Positions 35,085 through 43,000 of a DNA stretch of 64,000 nucleotides are shown one piece after another. Where the stretch lies: positions 7,063,001 through 7,127,000 of the forward strand of contig JBBMNZ010000007.1 of assembly GCA_037954325.1 (NCBI GenBank), read 5' to 3'. Source of the DNA: Fistularia commersonii (taxonomy: Eukaryota; Chordata; Actinopteri; Syngnathiformes; Fistulariidae). A program made the translations under genes and the position numbers. How positions within the stretch are numbered: the stretch's first letter is position 1; the number at the start of each line of letters is the position of its first letter. The notes below the pieces were generated by a model. The model searched no databases. It was given only the letters and a program-made list of their open reading frames with translations, and had not been told where the DNA came from.

Positions 35085-38000
35085 CTGTCGACGGGGATCC
35101 AGAAAAGAACAGATATGTCTCAACATCTAAATGCTGTCGAACAGTACATCCACCCTTCTCCTTACAGGTTCTGCTTGCCATCCTGAAAACCAGTAATTAA
35201 ATATGCAGTAATAGGGTTCCTGCAAGCAGGGCTATTTGCTTATGTTGGAATTATGTTTTGCTGGTAAAACGAATATTTAAATATATAGCCAGGTCCATTC
35301 AAATGAAGTTTGCGCCAAATGTAGGTGCAGCACCCAAAGCCGCCACTAAACAGCACTGTTGGCTCATGTTACTGTTGTTTTGCAGCGTGTACAAGCTGTC
35401 CACTTCCTGTTTTCTCATGAAAGCATTCTAGAGAATCTGGACAGCTCTGCCGCCAATCCTTAAGAGCTATAAATAACCTGACAATTTTTAAAACATCACT
35501 GTATAAAAGCCAAACATAAGTGTCTGCTGATATTTTGAGATGATGGTAGATGCTCTCCGGTAATTTGAAATTCCGTTTATTAGCATTTACAGCCATTGCT
35601 AGCATCATTTCAAGCTATTCTAATTCAAAAAAGGAAAAGCAGTTTAAGTCGTTGCCTTTAATTCCATTTAAAGGTCTGCTTATAGTAAGATGGACAGACT
35701 TTGGGGACATTTTCTTTGGTTTTGGAGAAAGTTGAATACTAAATGTATCTGGTTTCACGTTAGTTGTATTAGCTTGTTTCCCTTCAGCTCTCTCATTTGG
35801 GGGTTGTAAGGGACATATATACATAAAATTTATTTGACATTTTGAATGCATTCCTGTTTGGAAATAGATTGGAACAGCTGTTCCCTGCAGCTGAGAACAG
35901 AAATATGTGGTTAAGAAAAATACCTTTTGCTCTTTTCCATGTGACAATAAGAAACCTTTCAAACACAACGGTATCATCTGCATATACTCTAAATCTGCAT
36001 TATCCACCCTGACTCTACCTGGGCGATAAGGGGCCGCCTGTTTCTCCTCTCTTGGAGGCAGCGGCAGGCCAGTGAGTACATGGTCTCCACCTGGGCCATG
36101 TCCCAGCCACTCAGCCTCCTGTCCACAAAGGCCTCCAGGGTCAGGTCCTCGTCTTCATCGTCTATGTCGTGTCTCATGTCCATCTGCGGGAGAGTGTGGG
36201 GACAATGAATCATACTGACCAAGATGAACATCTACACTCATGTTCTCCCAAATAGTTTTAAAGCCGGTGCTGAATGATCTGGAGGATGTTGCCTTAATTG
36301 GTCCCACGGTCCAAAAATACCGATGTTGCCACTGATAAAGATGGTGATGTTTCAACTGTCTTTAGTAGAAGTGAATTCAGTTGTTGGCAACTGCAGACAT
36401 CAGACCTCTTTGCAGTTTGCTGGTTCTAGTGGAGGTGCTGCCACACCTTCCCCATCACCATCACACTCCACAGTGGTGTGCCAGCTGGCTGTGTGCTGAG
36501 CCTATTCACCTACTCTGTCCTCACCCAAACTGTAGGCCTGTGCATGGATCCAACTCCATCATCAAGTTTATGGATGACACCTTGGTGATCGGTCTCATCA
36601 GCAACAATGAAGAAGCAGCCAAGCGAGAAGAGGTACAGTAACTGGCCTCATGGTGCACTGAAAATAACCTGCTCCTCAACACCAGCAAGGCCAAGGAGCT
36701 CAATGTGGATGATCACGACCCCATCCACATCAACGGGACGGCTGTTGAGCATGTCTCCAGGTTCAAGTTCCTGGGTATCCACATCTCGGAGGACCTGTCT
36801 CGGACCACCTTCACTTCCAGCCTGGCCAAAATGCTCAAAAAGATTTGTCTTCAGTCATCCTGGTGAGCTTTTACCACTGCGCAATTGAGAGCATCCTAAC
36901 AAACGGAGTCTGGCATGGAAGCTGCTCTTTTGCCGAGCTCAAAGCACTGCAGCCCACCCAACGCCTGCAACACCGAAAAGTTGTCTGCATGGAGCTTGCA
37001 GCATTCTGAAGGACTCCTCCCCTCCTGCACTCGGGCAGGCGCTGCAAGAGTCTCCAGACAAGGACCAGCAGACTGAGGAAGAGCTTCTTCCCAAGTACTG
37101 TGTCCTTATGGAACTCTTGCTGCACCTTCACATCCCTGTCCTCCTCAGTCCTCCTTAGACCTTCTCAGTCCTCCTCAGATAACAAATGGTACTCCAGCAC
37201 ACACATGCTACTACACAATACTACACTAGCTTAGTAACCCTAGGTAGCTGCTGCCTATATGCATTATTTAATGTCTATTTCAACTGTATTTTTTGTATAG
37301 CACACTTAATCAGAACATCAGAACATTTCATCTTGTGAACTATGCCCATAGTTCCCACCTATAGTTTAGCACACTCTGTACATAGTGGCCAATATGTAAA
37401 TCACCTGTTAATTATTGACATTATAACAAATAATGCAACCTCAGGGCGGCACGAGCCAGTGTCTCCCTGAGCCAACCCTGGAGGGGCAAAGGCCAGTGTT
37501 TCCCTGAGCCAGTCCCAAGCCTGGATAAATACAGAGGGTTGCGTCAGGAAGGGCATCCGGCATAAAACTTTTGACAAAACTAAACATGCGGATCAAACCT
37601 AATAATCTCATACCGGATTGGTCGAGGCCCGGGTTAACAATGACTCCCATTGGTACCGATGATCGACAGGGTACCAGTGGAAATTGGGCTACCGTGGGTC
37701 AAAGAAGGACCGCGTCGAATGTTGAGGCTACATGGAGCGGAGATCAAGAAGTTGGAGGATTTCAGGTACTTGGAGTCAACAGTCCAGAGCAGCGGAGAGT
37801 GTGGAAAAGGGTGAAGAGATGGGTTCAAGTAGGTTGGAATGGGTGGAGAAAAGAGTCAAGGGTACTATGGGATAGAAGACTATCAGCCTGAAAGGGAAGG
37901 TGTACAAGGCAGTGGTGAGACCAGCGATGCTGTATGGTCTAGAAACAGTTACAATGACGAAAAGACAAGAGGCAGAGCTGGAGATCGCAGAGATGAAGAT

Positions 38001-39997
38001 GGTAAAGTTCTCTTTGGGAGTGACCAGGATGGATAGGATCAGGAATGGGTCTATCAGAGCAACAGCACATGCTAGATGTTTTGGAGAGAAGGTCATGTAC
38101 AGAGGAGGGATAGTGAATATATTGGTAGACAGATGTCGGAATTGGACATACCAGGCAGGAGTTCTAGAGGAAGACCTAAGAGAAGATTTATGGACATAGT
38201 GAGAGAAAATAAGAAGTTAGTTTGTGTGAGAGAAGAGGATACAGTGAATAGGGTTAGATGGAGAAGGCTGATTCTCAGTGGTGACCCCTGAAGGGAAAAG
38301 CCGAAAGGAGAAGAAGTATTACTGACATACCACACCATGCCAGACTGTTCATTTATCTATTATATTTGCACCTCTTGCCTTTTTGGGCTTCTGGTTGGAT
38401 GCTCAACTACATTTCCTTGCCCTGGACTCGTATGCTTGTAACGCCATTAAAGTTGAATCAAATGTAATCTAATAAAAAAACATCCACACATCTTGAAGAG
38501 AGACCTTCAACCTCAAGTATATATAATGTAGGATCTCCACTGAACCTCCTCAGGACGGTGTGAGGAGACTCCACACAGAAAGGCCCACTGTGAGAATCCA
38601 ACCGGGGACCTTCTCGCTGTGAGTCAACGTGAACATATTAGCAAAAATCAGTAATAAATATCGGTGCGTTTTATCTATTTTCTTATCCGGTGTAACACGA
38701 TACCGAAACATTTCGGTCACAATAAGAACATTGACTGAAAAAAAAAAAAACAGAAATTAAGGAAATGTCAGTTCTATCTTTGCCATTACTAGTAGCTAAT
38801 AACATTGCCTGAATGATTAAATCCATCTTCAGATCAGCTCTGACATGTGAGTGAAAGCCCCTTTTGTGCCGCTCACCAGGAACTGCGGCTCGCGCTTGTC
38901 ATCGGCCGGCGGGAGTCCAGACAGTATTTCCAGCAGCACCTGTGGAACGGGCGGGAGATACGGAGGGTCGGTGCGGATGACAGGGGGTCATAGTTACGCC
39001 GCCGAGGGCCGGACGGCCACACAGACCCTGCAGTGTTCCTGCAGCTGCCGGTCATGTAGTCCGGCCTGGATGCAGCCATATGAATCGTCTGGGCTTTGCA
39101 CTGAGACCGTTCAGCTTCCAGCTAACGTCACGACAATTCGCATTAAAGCTGATGATAGTGTAGCCGTGGGGTGAAAAAAAGGAAACAGAATACGCATGTG
39201 AAAAATGCTAATTGGATGCCATGAGATTCTGGTTTCCTGCATTTACTTGTGGAGAGATACCGCAATTTCCCGACTATTAGTCGCTACTCTTTCACGGCTT
39301 AAACAATGACGCGGCTAATTTATGGATTTTTACGAGCTAATGAGCTTCATGCCACCCAAACATTTAGCCTTGTCACATCGGACCATGAAATAACACAGAC
39401 GGTGCAGAAATACACTCGTGTGGTTTACACAAGTGACATCGAGGGCGACGACGAAAGAGAGACTAAGTGTGTGACGGAGGAATTCTGAGGCTGTTTAATT
39501 CCGACACTGAAGAAGACAACTTTAGTGGTGTAAGTGTGCAGGATAAAAGTGAATATAGTGAGCAGTTAGTATTTTCTGGTAGGCTGCTGTATTTTTTTTT
39601 TTTTTAACCAGACGTGTTACAGGAACTGTTAGAAAAAAAAAAACGTACATATTTAATGAAGTTATAAAAATTGCTCCTCTGTGTTCCTTCTGTGAAAAAA
39701 GCTCTAGCTATAAATGGGCAGATGCATCCTTTATATGTTCCTTTTTTTTTTCTTTTCGAATTTAGCGGAGGTGGCTATTCAGGGGCGCACAAAATAACGG
39801 CACTTTAGAGTTTCACATTCTATTACATTACATTACATTGCATTTGGCAGACGCTTTTATCCAAAGCGACTTACAATAGAGGACATAGGGACTGCAAATA
39901 CACTTGCAAATACACGATGCACAGGAAATATACAGAACAGTAAGCTTGGGTTAGAGAGGGGTTTTTTTTTGTTTTTTTTTGGACAGAGACACACAAA

Positions 39998-40056
<59 letters not shown>

Positions 40057-43000
40057 TAGCCTAACATGCTACCAACCTGATCTGGGGCATCAGCGCAGTT
40101 AAAAGTCCTGAAAGAGTAACGTTTTTACCTGTTTCTTGAAGGTTTCTGTGTGTGTGTGTGTGTTTGTGTGCCTGCAGGCAGCCTACCACCCCGAAGCTGA
40201 AGACGTCTGATTTGGGTGTGACCTCCCCCCGAAGGGCTTCGGGCGCCATGTAAGCGCATGTACCCACGATCTTCTCCGTCATCACGGTGGTTGAGGTCTG
40301 CTTCGGTGAGGCTCTCGTCAGCCCGAAGTCGGAGATTTTGGCCTGCAGGTTCTCATCCAGCAGGATATTTGCGCTACCAGGAGGGAAAAAAAGGTTTTGA
40401 GCACTGTAAGAATTGCCTTCGTTTTCAAAGAATGTCACTCCAAGTTTGAATTAATATTCCTTAACTCATTTGGGCCAGTGGGAAAAAAAAGTTTTAAAGT
40501 GAAAACTGTAAACCATCTCTTATTTGTTCTTTTTGGGCTGCTGTTGTCAGGGGTCTCCATAGCCCGGGGGGTTAGCATCCGCGGCTCCCTGTGGCGTGGT
40601 AAAGTATTTCACTGAAATGTATTTTATCTTAGTTTTTTCATTTTTAAATGTGATTTTAAATTTGGAGATTATGGCAATCTTGTAACATCTAAATAAAACG
40701 TGTTAAAATATTTTTGTCGCTCTTAATTAGCCACTGCACATGCCAGTTAAAGGATGACAGCACGAAGAGAGGACGGCATTTTTGGTTTGCTGCCGGTGGA
40801 TCATTTAAGTCCAGCTTTTATTTTCATAAGTACAAGAAGGACTCAAATAGACTTTGAGTATTTTGTGTTAAAGCACCTTATAGCCCTACATCTTTTTTTC
40901 AAAATGTTTTGTTGCATGCAGAAATGTAATTTATTTCTGACAACTGTTGACACTGACAATGAACAACTGTTCATTGAACAACTGCAGAGATTTTAAAAAA
41001 ATATTAGAAATTAAAAAAAAATGCAACATATATTTTTTTGTACATAGCATAAAGGCAAAAAAAAAAACATTATATGCCATGTTAATTCATTTTAAATTTC
41101 AAGAGGGTTGTGTGTTTCCTGGTGTTTTCATTGCTGTGGGGAACCGGGTCCAAATGGCTCTTTGACTGGCAAAGGTTGCCGACCCTGCCATAGCCAATCA
41201 TATGCCTTCGTCTAGCTCACAGCCAATCAGCAGCCTCCATCTGACCCACAGCCCATCACCTGGCTTGTTCTAGCCCACAGCCTGTTTGCTTTTTACTCCA
41301 GGTGCATTTTTGCCACGGAATGTAATATCATAACAGCTTTTATATTTAATCAAGGCAGCAATAAATAGCCCTGCTGCAGAAAAAGTGTCTATTTCTAAAT
41401 ACTATAATGCCGGCGATGGACTCAGTTCGTGCCCTGCACCTTTTTACATCCCTGTGGACGTGATGGTTGATGTGCAGATACTCCAGTCCGCTCGCCGCTC
41501 CCTCCGCGATCCAGCATCTCTGCTTCCAGCTCAGCGGCGGAGCCTCCGCCTGAAAGAGAGGCAAATGTCTCGGGTTCGAGGCGTCCGAAACGGCGAGGCT
41601 TGCTGGCGCTCACCGAGCACGAGAGGCGGTCCAGCAGGGAGCCGTTGGCCATGTAGGGGTAGACCAGACACAGGGATTGTCCGTCACAGGAGAACCCCAG
41701 TAGGTCCACCAGGTTCTCGTGCTTCAACCTGTCAATCAAAATATCCCATTTCACTTTCAGCCACTCAGACTGCAGCCTTTAAATCAATTTTTGGGATAAT
41801 TCCATCTGCAAATTCCTGATTTTTTTGCAATATAGTTAAGAAAATGCGAAACTGTGCATTAAATTGACAAGAGATTTCCAAGTCGGAGAAAAGCAATACT
41901 TCTAAAGGTTAGTAAAATTTACCCAAAACTAAAACTAAATTAAAAGTTCGTGAATGAGGAGCAAAACAGAATTGCTTTTAACATTTCTAATTCAAATGAT
42001 ATATTTAGATGTGAAATTTGAGCTGACTTACACTTTCAGCGTTTCAATTTCCTGATTGAACTGCAGCTGCAGCTCCTCCAGTGAGACGCCGTCCACCTGA
42101 ACCAGGGAGGACCTCCGCTGTCATTCCGAACATCAACCAAACTCCGTCGGTTTTACATTTCCCGTGTTTATTATTTTTTTTAAACGTCACTCACGGGGTT
42201 GAGCTTTTTCACGGCGACGGGCCTGTCCGTCAGGTGACCTTTGAACACGGCGCCGAAGCCTCCCTCTCCGAGTTTGCGGCCGCCGCTCGACACGGGCCGC
42301 TTGTCGAAGTTAGCCGTCATGGAGATCAGGTGGCTGTACAGGAAGCTGCGCAGACCTGCCGCTGTATAAACAAAACAAAAAAACACAGATGAACCCATTA
42401 ATTCTTTGGGTTATTTCTGCTTTTCCAGCCAGAGAGAGTACGTTTTGGCCAAATTTATCAATTCAATATTGAAGTTAAAGAGCTCCATGCACCGGTGGCG
42501 ACATTATTCAGCTTTAAGAATAAGAATAAGAACAACTTTATTTATCCCGAAGGAAATTGTTGTGCCAGGGTTACAAGAAAAATATAACAATAATAAATAG
42601 TAGTAGAAAAATTGTGTGGACAGTAAAAAATAAGAGAAAAAGGGAGAATAAGAAATACAAACAAAATAAAGTGTCTTAAGTAACAAGTGAAAGATAAGGA
42701 GTGCACTAGAGTATGAAAAAATATTGTACATGTCGCTGTTATGAAATATTGCACAGTTATGAACATATATACAGATAAATTATTATGGTTAAATTGAGTT
42801 TCAGGACTATTTACTGCGCTGATGATTGAGCTGCCCCAGATCAGGTTAGGCACCAAGTTAGGGTAAGCAGTGTGTGTGTGTGTGTGTGAGTGAGTACGTC
42901 TTTGTCAAAAAAAAAAAAACAAACAAAAAAAAAACTCACTAACCCAAGCTTACTGTTCTGTATATTTCCTGTGCATCTTGTATTTGCAAGTGTTATTTGC

